A stretch of DNA of 6,577 nt, from assembly GCA_003132265.1 (NCBI GenBank), contig PKXE01000173.1, forward strand, positions 10,525-17,101. The letters run 5' to 3'. Made by a program: the position numbers and the translations under genes. The DNA comes from Candidatus Dormiibacterota bacterium. GTDB taxonomy: Bacteria > Chloroflexota > Dormibacteria > Aeolococcales > Bog-877. The notes under the pieces were generated by a model that was not told the origin of the DNA, made no database searches, and was given only the letters and a program-made list of their open reading frames with translations. This document shows, piece by piece, positions 1 to 5,846 of the stretch. Position 1 is the stretch's first letter, and every line of letters begins with the position of its first letter.

Positions 1-558
1 CCCGCCCCCGGGGTGGGAGCGCTGGCCCCGCTCTTCCAGCTGATCCTGGACTGCCCCAAGCCGGTCGTCTGCTCGGTGGGCGGAGCCGCCCGAGCCGGCG
101 GCCTGGGACTGGTCGCCGCCTGCGACATCGCGATTGCCGCGGAGTCCGCGACCTTCGCCACCGGCGAGGTCCGGCTGGGAGTGGCGCCGGCGGTGCTCTC
201 GGTGGTGGTGCTGCCCAAGGTGGGCCGCAGCGCCGCCGCCCGGCTGTTCCTCACCGGGGCCACGATCGGGGCCCGCGAGGCGCAGGCGATGGGCCTGCTG
301 GCCCACGTGGTGTCAGACGAGGAGCTGGGCGCGGCGGTGGAGCTCGTGGTCAGCCAGCTCCTCCTGGCCCACCCCAGCGCCCTAGCCGCCACCAAGCGGA
401 TCCTCACCGAGGTGCCGGAGATGTCCCGGGACCACGCCTTCGCCGCCATGGTCGAGCTCTCGGCGAAGCTCTTCTCCAGCCCTGAGGCCCACGAGGGCAT
501 GGCGGCGTTCCTGGAGCGGCGCCCCCCCAGCTGGGCGCCTCCCCCCGAACCCGGTTAG
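1..558 (+). CDS. Enoyl-CoA hydratase/isomerase (crotonase) family protein, 5'-truncated by the window edge
   Basis: The reading frame is open from base 1 to the TAG at 556-558 and gives the last 185 residues; a full crotonase is about 250-270, so roughly the first 70 are missing. A GTG at base 13 falls inside the fold and is not the true start. The segment KPVV...GG...RAGGLGLVAACDI (about residues 20-43 of the fragment) is the crotonase oxyanion-hole region, followed by ATFATGEVRLG and a PAV turn, then the C-terminal helices. By comparison with rat mitochondrial hydratase, the Glu164 equivalent is present (Glu56 here) but the Glu144 position is Gly36. As I recall, the RAGGLGL motif with Gly there is typical of a subfamily in high-GC bacteria, so this is probably not damage. 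Members act on CoA thioesters in the cytoplasm as hydratases, isomerases or related enzymes; the exact substrate cannot be read here. The gene converges on the dehydrogenase gene at 569. Confidence 0.9.
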   Translation, partial: PAPGVGALAPLFQLILDCPKPVVCSVGGAARAGGLGLVAACDIAIAAESATFATGEVRLGVAPAVLSVVVLPKVGRSAAARLFLTGATIGAREAQAMGLLAHVVSDEELGAAVELVVSQLLLAHPSALAATKRILTEVPEMSRDHAFAAMVELSAKLFSSPEAHEGMAAFLERRPPSWAPPPEPG

Positions 559-577
559 CCGGCCCCGCTCAGCTGGG
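526..577. terminator. 12-bp inverted repeat spanning both convergent stop codons; possible bidirectional terminator
   Basis: Bases 526-537 (CCCAGCTGGGCG) can pair with 566-577 (CGCTCAGCTGGG) over 12 positions, with a single G-T wobble between 534 and 569. The loop is 28 bases and contains the crotonase stop at 556-558. The right arm overlaps the stop of the opposing dehydrogenase gene at 569-571. There is no T-run after either arm, so this is not a classical intrinsic terminator. Many high-GC bacteria end transcripts at hairpins without a U-tract, so a role in ending both transcripts is plausible but unproven. Confidence 0.35.
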
Positions 578-1333
578 CCGCCCCCCATTCACGTAGAGCA
601 CCTGGCCGCTGACGTAGGCGGCGTCCTCCGAGCACAGAAAGGCGATCACTGCCGCAATGTCCGCGGGCTGGCCCAGCCGGCCGAGGGGGATGTGGCTGGC
701 GGCCTCCCGCCAGAAGTCCTCCAGCGAGACGTGCAAGCGCTCCGCCACCGCCCTGGTCATGGCCGTTTCGACGAAGCCGGGGGCCACCGAATTGACGTTG
801 ATCTGAAACGGCCCGAGTTCCAGGGCCAGCGTTCTGGTCAGCCCTTGGAGGCCGGCCTTGGCGGTCGAGTAGTTGGCCTGGCCGCGGTTGCCGAGGGCCG
901 AGGTCGAGGAGAGGAAGACCATCTTCCCCCGCTTCCGGGAGACCATGTTGCGGGCCACCGCCCTCGCGCACAGGAAGGCACCCCGGGTGTGCACCTGGAT
1001 CACCTGATCCCACTCCGCCAGGGTCATTTTGTGGAGGAGATTGTCGCGGGTGACGCCAGCGTTGCTGACCAGGATGTCGATCTGGCCGAAGCGGCCCAGA
1101 GCGGCTTCCACCAGGGCCTCCACGCTGGCCTCCACCTGGACGTCGCAGGTGACGCCTAGGGCCTCTCCAGCGTCGGCGCTGACCTTCTGCGCGACTGCCG
1201 CGGCCGCCTCCCCGTTGAGGTCTGCGACCACCACCTTGGCGCCTTCCTCCGCGAAGCGGCGGACGGTCGCCTCTCCGATCCCCTGGCCGCCGCCGGTGAC
1301 TAGGGCCACCTGATCTTGGAAGCGCTTCACCAC
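569..1333 (-). CDS. fabG: SDR-family oxidoreductase, FabG-like (3-oxoacyl-ACP reductase / 3-hydroxyacyl-CoA dehydrogenase type)
   Basis: This is a 254-residue classical short-chain dehydrogenase/reductase of normal length. The Rossmann cofactor motif TGGGQGIG lies at residues 13-20, NAG at 91-93, catalytic Ser142, Tyr155 and Lys159 (YxxxK), and the C-terminal VNGG. Asp38 at the end of the second strand normally contacts the adenosine ribose hydroxyls and favours NAD(H) over NADP(H). The usual Asn of the catalytic tetrad is replaced by His115 (QVHTRG), a variant also known in other SDRs such as the HSD17B4 dehydrogenase domain. The protein should interconvert a 3-oxo and a 3-hydroxy acyl thioester in the cytoplasm. 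NAD preference would fit an acyl-CoA dehydrogenase role better than true fatty-acid-synthesis FabG, so the symbol marks the family only. The start is GTG at 1333 or the adjacent GTG at 1330; both are served by a strong Shine-Dalgarno. The crotonase neighbour suggests acyl-CoA metabolism. Confidence 0.93.
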   Translation of the reverse strand: MVKRFQDQVALVTGGGQGIGEATVRRFAEEGAKVVVADLNGEAAAAVAQKVSADAGEALGVTCDVQVEASVEALVEAALGRFGQIDILVSNAGVTRDNLLHKMTLAEWDQVIQVHTRGAFLCARAVARNMVSRKRGKMVFLSSTSALGNRGQANYSTAKAGLQGLTRTLALELGPFQINVNSVAPGFVETAMTRAVAERLHVSLEDFWREAASHIPLGRLGQPADIAAVIAFLCSEDAAYVSGQVLYVNGGRPS

Positions 1334-1489
1334 TAGGTCCTCCTCCTACCCAGCCCCAGCATCCGCCCCCGCCTCGCGAGAGCCGGATGGGGACGGTTAC
1401 GTACACTAAACCGGCCCACCTAGCCGCATGTCACTGCTGGGGGCCGCCTCGCCGGCGGATGGGCCACCCCCTCTGGGAGAAGCCGTAGC
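1334..1489. other. Divergent intergenic region between the SDR and asparaginase genes
   Basis: This 156-base gap should hold the promoters for both outward-reading genes. On the plus strand, TACACT at 1402-1407 is a possible -10 (4 of 6 matches), but no good -35 lies about 17 bases upstream. The stretch 1396-1413 starts with GGTT and ends with AACC, but its interior is not palindromic. A 5-bp GC hairpin (1444-1448 with 1454-1458, loop TCGCC) sits in the presumed leader of the asparaginase gene. A nine-codon reading frame (ATG 1459 to TAG 1486-1488) ends one base before the TTG start at 1490. None of these is strong enough to call a defined promoter or operator. Confidence 0.4.
1338..1347 (-). 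promoter_or_regulatory. Strong Shine-Dalgarno for the SDR gene
   Basis: On the minus strand, AGGAGGAGGA occupies 1347-1338, a doubled anti-16S match. The inner GGAGG ends 5 bases before GTG 1333 and 8 bases before GTG 1330. It fixes the start region, but does not decide between the two adjacent GTG codons. Confidence 0.75.
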
Positions 1490-2488
1490 TTGGGAAGCGG
1501 AGTGCCGGCGGAGCCCGCCCTGCTGGCGGAGATCCGTCGCGGTGGGATAGTCGAAGGACTGATCCGCGGCCACGCCGTCCTGGTCGACGGCGAGGGGCAG
1601 CTCCTACGCTGGGTCGGGGAGCCCCAACTGACCAGCACCCTGCGCAGCGCGGCCAAGCCCTTCCAGGCGGCCAGCTTCGTCGAGTCGGGCGCCGCCTCCG
1701 CCCTCGGGCTGGGCGAAGCGAGCCTGGCCATCGCCTGCTCCTCGCACCACGGCGAACCCGGCCACGTGCAGGCGGCTCGCCGGATTCTCGAGGCGGCGGG
1801 GCTCGAGGAGAGCGCACTGCGCTGTGGCGCCCACCTTCCGGTCGACCCATCCGCTGCGGCGGAGCTACTCCGGACTGGTGGCGTTGCCACCCCGATTCAC
1901 AACAACTGCTCGGGGAAGCACGCGGCCATGCTCGCGACCTGCGTCCATGCGGGCTGGCCCACCGAGACCTACCTGGAGCGGGAGCATCCGCTCCAGCGGC
2001 AGATCGCCTCCCGGCTGGCCCGGCACGCGGGACTTTTGGCGGAGGAACTACCCTTCGGGATCGACGGCTGCGGCCTGCCGACCTTCGGCCTCTCGCTCCG
2101 GGACTTCGCCGCCGCCCTGGCTCGAGCCGCCGGCTCCGACCCCGCATTCCAGAGCTGCCAGACGGCCATGGCCCACCATCCCTGGCTGATCGGGGGAACC
2201 ACCTCGTTCGATACCGCCCTGGTCGGTGCTGCCGGGGAGACCCTCACCGCCAAAGGGGGTGCCGCGGCCATCTTCGGCGCCACCGCCCGCGACGGCAGCT
2301 GGGCGCTGGTGATCAAGCTGGAGGCAGGCGCTGCCAGCGGCCTACCCCAGATCGCGGTGCACGCGCTGCAACAGCTGGGCCTGCTCGGCGCTTCCCTGTC
2401 AGGAACCCTGAAAGAACTGGCGGAGGCGCCGGTGGCCAATTGGGCGGGGACCGCCGTCGGCGAGATCCGGGCCCTCTTCCAGCTGTGA
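1490..2488 (+). CDS. Asparaginase II family protein (R. etli ReAV-type, zinc/Ser-Lys-Cys class)
   Basis: This 332-residue protein matches the asparaginase II family, which hydrolyses L-asparagine to aspartate and ammonia. It is unrelated to the E. coli AnsA/AnsB fold. The key residues of the R. etli enzyme (Ser48, Lys51, Cys135, Lys138, Cys189) appear at the same spacings: Ser53 and Lys56 in RSAAKPFQ, Cys140 and Lys143 in NNCSGKHAAML, and Cys194 in DGCGLP. The C-terminal half departs from the consensus I recall: GGTTSFDT where GTGRFDT is usual, and KGGAAA where KGGAEG is usual. The frame is closed by TAG at 1421-1423, and the first usable start is TTG 1490 (GGGAG at 1475-1479, about 10 bases away). 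GTG 1502 is equally possible and gives a start more like relatives (PAEPALLAEI). No signal peptide is visible, so it is cytoplasmic. It may be transcribed together with the GtrA gene 100 bases downstream. Confidence 0.9.
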   Translation: MGSGVPAEPALLAEIRRGGIVEGLIRGHAVLVDGEGQLLRWVGEPQLTSTLRSAAKPFQAASFVESGAASALGLGEASLAIACSSHHGEPGHVQAARRILEAAGLEESALRCGAHLPVDPSAAAELLRTGGVATPIHNNCSGKHAAMLATCVHAGWPTETYLEREHPLQRQIASRLARHAGLLAEELPFGIDGCGLPTFGLSLRDFAAALARAAGSDPAFQSCQTAMAHHPWLIGGTTSFDTALVGAAGETLTAKGGAAAIFGATARDGSWALVIKLEAGAASGLPQIAVHALQQLGLLGASLSGTLKELAEAPVANWAGTAVGEIRALFQL

Positions 2489-2588
2489 TCGACGGATTGG
2501 CGCCGGCGCACTGCCAGCGGACGCGTTACCTGAGCGCGACCCTTTCGAGATCGGCCCCGTTCCGGGCCTCTGCTACCCTCACGAGGTC
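2489..2588 (+). promoter_or_regulatory. Short spacer before the GtrA gene with a weak -10-like box
   Basis: This 100-base spacer has TACCCT at 2574-2579, which fits the loose TAnnnT -10 of high-GC bacteria and lies 22 bases before ATG 2601. No -35 is found at the usual distance. A GC palindrome, GCGCCGGCGC, lies at 2500-2509 just after the asparaginase stop; it has no loop and no T-run, so it is not a convincing terminator. Whether the GtrA gene has its own promoter is open. Confidence 0.2.
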
Positions 2589-3044
2589 TTGAGCGCGTCT
2601 ATGGATCGCCACCGCCCGTCCGTGCGCGAGGCTCAGGAGATCCTGCGCCGGCACGGGAAACGCTTCCCTACCTTCCTCAGCGTCGGCATGGTGGGCTTGG
2701 TCACCACTTTCGTGGGCACGGTGCTCCTCTACCACCACGCGCACTTGGCGCTGTGGCTCGCCTCCTCAATCTCCATCCAGTTAGCCATCCTGGTTACCTA
2801 CACCCTCAACTCCCTGGTCACCTGGCGGGACCGCCGCGGGGGCCAGCCGGGCCGGCGCTTTCTCACCTTCGAAGCGGTCAGCCTGGTGGGACTGGGGATC
2901 AACGAGGCGGTGCTGCTCACCTGCGTCTCCCGGTTCCATCTCTACTACCTGGTGGCGCTGGTGTTCGGCAGCGCCGTCGCCGCCGTCTGGAACTATCTCG
3001 CCAACCACAACCTGACCTTCGCCGGAAGTCCCCTCGGGGGCTGA
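2589..3044 (+). CDS. GtrA-family four-helix membrane protein
   Basis: This is a 151-residue integral membrane protein from TTG 2589, or 147 residues from the in-frame ATG 2601. GAGG at 2583-2586 is only 2 bases from the TTG and 14 from the ATG, so neither is ideal; I lean to the ATG. Four hydrophobic segments lie at about residues 27-49, 53-77, 92-113 and 118-139. The GtrA hallmarks are present: YTLNSLVTWR at the end of helix 2, RFLTFEAVSLVGLGIN in helix 3, and a closing WNYLANHNLTF. GtrA proteins take part in surface-polysaccharide synthesis and are thought to help move polyprenyl-phosphate-linked sugars across the membrane. The positive N-terminus (HRPSVREAQ...RRHGKR) should be cytoplasmic. 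The gene converges on the polysaccharide exporter gene wzt with 21 bases between stops, which agrees with a cell-envelope glycan role. The sugar handled is unknown. Confidence 0.87.
   Translation: MSASMDRHRPSVREAQEILRRHGKRFPTFLSVGMVGLVTTFVGTVLLYHHAHLALWLASSISIQLAILVTYTLNSLVTWRDRRGGQPGRRFLTFEAVSLVGLGINEAVLLTCVSRFHLYYLVALVFGSAVAAVWNYLANHNLTFAGSPLGG
3027..3042. terminator. Small GC hairpin between convergent GtrA and wzt genes (weak candidate)
   Basis: AGTCCC at 3027-3032 can pair with GGGGCT at 3037-3042 around a CTCG loop, giving 6 bp with one G-T wobble. It overlaps the end of the GtrA gene and lies 24 bases beyond the wzt stop. Neither side has a T-run. The stem is short and partly coding, so a terminator role is only a guess. 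Confidence 0.18.
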
Positions 3045-3065
3045 GCCGCGGCGGGCGGACTGCGA

Positions 3066-4295
3066 CTAGCGGCGAGCGACGCGAGAGGTGACCTGCGGCA
3101 ACTCCCAGCTGTGGCCCAGCAACGCCATGCCGACCTCTCGGTGATCGGCGCTGTGGACCCGGAACGGCCGCACCCGCTCCAGCCGCTTGTAATGCTGACC
3201 GGTCGCGATCTCGGTGATGTCCACGGTCACCGAGTAGAACCCCTCCAGGAAGGGCACGCCGGGTAGCGCCAGCCGCACCACCCCCTCCCGCGGCAGGGCG
3301 GCATCGCCAGTCTCTAGATCGTCGGTCGGGACGGTCAGGATGGGCGCTCCATCCCCGCGGAGGAAGGTGATGCTGAACCTGGCTCCCCGGAGCGGTTCGG
3401 GAGCTGCGTACCCGACCGAGATCGTGAGCGGATCGCCGGTGTTGAGGACCGTGGTGGGGCCGTCCGGGCCGGAGAAGTCGATCGCGGTGATTCTCACCCC
3501 CATCCGCCCGGGGCTGGTGTCGACCTCAGCGATCTCGGTCACCTCCAACTCCGCCGCCTCCCGGCGGTCGACCTCCGCGAGATAGGCCGCCAGCACCGAG
3601 TCCACTCCGCCCAGCATGCGTGCGGCCCCATGGTCCAGCCAGAGGCAGCGGTCGCAGATCGCGCGCACCGATTCCAAAGCGTGGGACACAAACACGAGCG
3701 TGCGCCCCTCCGCCCGAATTGCGTTAATGCGCTCCATGCATCGCCGCTGAAAGGCCTCGTCCCCCACGGCCAGAACCTCGTCAATCAGCATGATGTCCGG
3801 GTCCAAGTTTACGGCGATCGCAAACCCGAGCCGCATGTACATCCCCGAGCTGTACGTTTTCACCGGGTTATCGATGAACTGCTCCAGCTCGGCGAAACTG
3901 ACGATGTCGTCGAGAATGGTCGTGATGTAGCGACGGGGCAGCCCCAAGATGGCACCGTTGAGGTAGATGTTCTCCCGCCCCGTGAAGTCGGGATGAAAGC
4001 CCGCTCCCACCTCCAGCAAAGAGGCCAGCCGGCCCTGCACCGCGATGGTGCCCTTGTCCTGGATCAGGATCCCCGCCACGCACTTCAGCAGCGTCGACTT
4101 GCCGGAGCCGTTCTCGCCGATAATCCCCAGCGACTCACCCTCGGGGACGTCGACGCTGACGTCACTAACCGCCCAAAATTCCTCAAATCTCCCCCGCTGG
4201 CGGTCGACGAGCGCCTGCTTCAGTGAGGTGTTGCGCTGGTGGTACACCCGGAAGCGTTTGCTGACGTTCTTGATCTGGATAGCGAGGTTGGCCAT
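3066..4295 (-). CDS. wzt: Wzt-like ATP-binding subunit of a polysaccharide ABC exporter, with C-terminal Wzt_C-type domain
   Basis: This is a 409-residue ATPase from ATG 4295. Walker A GENGSGKST is at residues 60-68, the signature YSSGM at 148-152, Walker B IMLIDE at 168-173, then VLAVGD and switch His205. The Q-loop region reads LLEVGAGFHPDFTGREN, with Glu in place of Gln as is usual in the Wzt/TagH/KpsT-like group. After a linker, about residues 264-400 form a beta-rich domain resembling Wzt_C, which in O-antigen exporters binds the capped end of the glycan and sets export specificity. It should power export of a lipid-linked polysaccharide from the cytoplasmic side through Wzm. The ATG shares its A with the wzm stop (TGATG), and AGGAGG lies 4 bases upstream, so the pair is translationally coupled. 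The open frame continues upstream without a stop to about 5006, but that part overlaps wzm in another frame and is not coding. Confidence 0.94.
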   Translation of the reverse strand: MANLAIQIKNVSKRFRVYHQRNTSLKQALVDRQRGRFEEFWAVSDVSVDVPEGESLGIIGENGSGKSTLLKCVAGILIQDKGTIAVQGRLASLLEVGAGFHPDFTGRENIYLNGAILGLPRRYITTILDDIVSFAELEQFIDNPVKTYSSGMYMRLGFAIAVNLDPDIMLIDEVLAVGDEAFQRRCMERINAIRAEGRTLVFVSHALESVRAICDRCLWLDHGAARMLGGVDSVLAAYLAEVDRREAAELEVTEIAEVDTSPGRMGVRITAIDFSGPDGPTTVLNTGDPLTISVGYAAPEPLRGARFSITFLRGDGAPILTVPTDDLETGDAALPREGVVRLALPGVPFLEGFYSVTVDITEIATGQHYKRLERVRPFRVHSADHREVGMALLGHSWELPQVTSRVARR

Positions 4296-5158
4296 CAGAC
4301 CTCCTCGGCGAACCGGCGGCGCAGGCGACGGAACACCCGAAGGCCGAGCCAGATCGACAGCAGCGACACCACCAGCGAGTAGCCGAGCCCGTGCCAGTGC
4401 TGAGGCCAGCGGTCGAACACGAACACGTCTTGAAAGCCCAGCACCACCCAGGTCATGGGGTTGGCGTAGAGCACGAACTGAGCGGCCTGCCCCTCCAAAC
4501 CGTGGCCCGCGAACTTGGATTGAACCAGTGACCAGGGATAGATGATCGGGGTGATGTAGAACCAGATCATCGTCCCCAGAGTGACCAAGTACGTCAAGTC
4601 GCGCAGATAGACATTGCCCGCGGCCAGCATCAGGCCCAAGCCCAGCGACAGCGCGAACGTCACCGCGACCAGAAGCGGCACGGCCAGGATCGGTAGCCCA
4701 ATCCCCTTGTGCGCGAGCAACATGAAGGGAATCAGGAGCAAGAGGCTGATGGCATAGTTGATCAGCGCGGCGACCACCGACGAAACGCTGAGCAACACCC
4801 AGGGGAACGCCACCTTGCGAACCAGCGCCGCATTGCCGACGATGCTGTTGGTCGCCACCGTCAACGCCTGCGAGAAGAAGGTCCAGGCCAAGAGGCCAGA
4901 GAGGATGAAGACGGTGGCCGAGCCGCCGGGATAGTGCACCTTCAAAAATTTTCCGAAGATGACCGAGTACACGATCATGAAGATGAGTGGGTTCAAGAGC
5001 GTCCACGCGACCCCGAGGAGGGAGCCGCGGTAGCGCGACTTGACGTCGCGCCGAACCAGCTCTAGCAGCAGCTCAATTCGCCCCGCGAGGGGACCAGCGT
5101 GGGGAGCACGCGGCCGCGGCGGCAGACTCCTCTCGGAGAGCAGTTCGGTGCTGGCCAC
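4295..5158 (-). CDS. wzm: Wzm-like ABC-2 permease of a polysaccharide exporter
   Basis: This 287-residue membrane protein is of the ABC-2 permease type. It opens with a cytoplasmic, amphipathic stretch carrying the typical LVRRDVKSRYRGSLLG (residues 34-49). Six hydrophobic segments follow at about 54-73, 83-103, 120-148, 155-180, 191-208 and 259-275. RKVAFP (114-119), NVYLRDL (182-188) and FYITPIIYP (200-208) are recognisable family signatures. The protein ends in an arginine-rich tail. It forms the transmembrane channel for a lipid-linked glycan, driven by Wzt. The start is GTG 5158: no other start codon lies in frame between it and the upstream gene. No Shine-Dalgarno stands at a normal distance (only CCGGAA touching the GTG), so it may be read by run-on from the MoaD-MoaE gene, 28 bases upstream. 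Its base composition is clearly lower in GC than the flanking genes (sampled rows 48-60%). Confidence 0.93.
   Translation of the reverse strand: MASTELLSERSLPPRPRAPHAGPLAGRIELLLELVRRDVKSRYRGSLLGVAWTLLNPLIFMIVYSVIFGKFLKVHYPGGSATVFILSGLLAWTFFSQALTVATNSIVGNAALVRKVAFPWVLLSVSSVVAALINYAISLLLLIPFMLLAHKGIGLPILAVPLLVAVTFALSLGLGLMLAAGNVYLRDLTYLVTLGTMIWFYITPIIYPWSLVQSKFAGHGLEGQAAQFVLYANPMTWVVLGFQDVFVFDRWPQHWHGLGYSLVVSLLSIWLGLRVFRRLRRRFAEEV
4300..4305 (-). promoter_or_regulatory. Shine-Dalgarno of wzt inside the end of wzm
   Basis: AGGAGG on the minus strand lies within the last Glu-Glu codons of wzm and ends 4 bases before ATG 4295. Together with the TGATG stop/start overlap it fixes the wzt start and points to coupled, near-equal production of both exporter subunits. 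Confidence 0.7.
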
Positions 5159-5186
5159 TTCCGGCGAGTCTAGCAGGAGCCCGGAG

Positions 5187-5837
5187 TCACTCAGATGACT
5201 TCCAGATGGGTGCTCGGGACTTCAGCTCGTCGATGATGTAGCTACAGGCGTCCAGGGCCTGGCGACGGTGGGCCGCTCCCACCAGCACCGCCACCGAGGC
5301 GACTCCGGAAGCCACCGGGCCGGTGCGGTGTTGCACCCGCGCCTCGGTCGCGCCGAAGCGCCGACAGGCCTCTTCGGAGATGGCCGCCAGCACCGGCTCG
5401 GCCATCTCCGGGTAGGCCTCGTAGACCAGCTGGCTGACCGGGCGCCCCTCGTCGGGGTCTCGCACCAGCCCCACGAAGGTGGCGATCGCCCCGATGCCGC
5501 GGCGCTGCACCGCTGAGTTCATCCCCTCGAGGTCGATGGGTTCGGGCCCCACCCGGACCGCGACGGCCGGCTCCGGGGTCGGGGCCCCGCCGGAGACCGG
5601 GGGCAGGAACGCCAGCTCATCCCCCGGGGCGATGACCGCCTCCCAGTCGACGTACTCCAGGTTGAGAGCGGGCCGCACCGACGCCCGCCACGAGGCGAGC
5701 CCCTCAAACCGGTCGCAGAGCCGGCCCCAGCAGCTCTCCACCGAGGCTGGGCCCATCAGTTCCAGCTCCATCTCGGGAGTGCCGGCGACCTCGCGCAGCG
5801 AGGCGAAGAGGCGCACCCGCACCTTGGAAGTCCCCAT
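5187..5837 (-). CDS. moaX: MoaD-MoaE fusion: molybdopterin synthase small and large subunits in one chain
   Basis: This 216-residue protein joins both subunits of molybdopterin synthase, which inserts two sulfurs into cyclic pyranopterin monophosphate during molybdenum-cofactor synthesis. Residues 5-84 are a ubiquitin-like MoaD (VRLFASLREVAG at its start, FLPPVSGG at its end). Residues about 92-216 are MoaE (GIGAIATFVGLVRD, YEAYPEMAE, QHRTGPV, then DELKSRAPIWK). Lys206 and Lys213 match the active-site pair Lys119/Lys126 of E. coli MoaE with the same 7-residue spacing. The Gly83-Gly84 pair, which must become a C-terminal thiocarboxylate, is internal. Mycobacterium tuberculosis MoaX is similar and is cleaved after its MoaD part, so processing is expected here. 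The chain ends three residues after Lys213, where free MoaE usually continues. ATG 5837 lies 9 bases after the cofE stop with only a weak G-run as ribosome site, so reinitiation after cofE is likely. Confidence 0.93.
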   Translation of the reverse strand: MGTSKVRVRLFASLREVAGTPEMELELMGPASVESCWGRLCDRFEGLASWRASVRPALNLEYVDWEAVIAPGDELAFLPPVSGGAPTPEPAVAVRVGPEPIDLEGMNSAVQRRGIGAIATFVGLVRDPDEGRPVSQLVYEAYPEMAEPVLAAISEEACRRFGATEARVQHRTGPVASGVASVAVLVGAAHRRQALDACSYIIDELKSRAPIWKSSE

Positions 5838-5846
5838 CCCCCGAGC

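Noticed and set aside
555..1406. A 283-residue minus-strand frame over the dehydrogenase gene
   Set aside because: It is a Gly/Arg/Pro-rich shadow frame typical of high-GC DNA; the SDR motifs are all in the other frame.
1396..1413. GGTT-N10-AACC as a possible repressor operator near the divergent start region
   Set aside because: Only the outer four bases on each side are symmetrical; the ten inner bases are not palindromic, and there is no regulator gene nearby.
1428..1553. A 41-codon plus-strand frame (ATG 1428) running into the asparaginase gene
   Set aside because: No Shine-Dalgarno, no recognisable motif, and it overlaps the supported gene in another frame.
1431..2147. A 238-residue minus-strand frame opposite the asparaginase gene
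   Set aside because: It is Arg/Pro/Ser-rich with no motif, and lies antisense to a well-supported gene.
2500..2509. Palindrome GCGCCGGCGC after the asparaginase stop as a terminator
   Set aside because: It has no loop of its own and no T-run, and such palindromes are common at this GC content.
3066..5006. A 646-residue open frame that looks like an N-terminally extended Wzt
   Set aside because: Residues before ATG 4295 have no family resemblance and overlap the clear wzm coding sequence in another frame. The TGATG junction and AGGAGG fix the real start.
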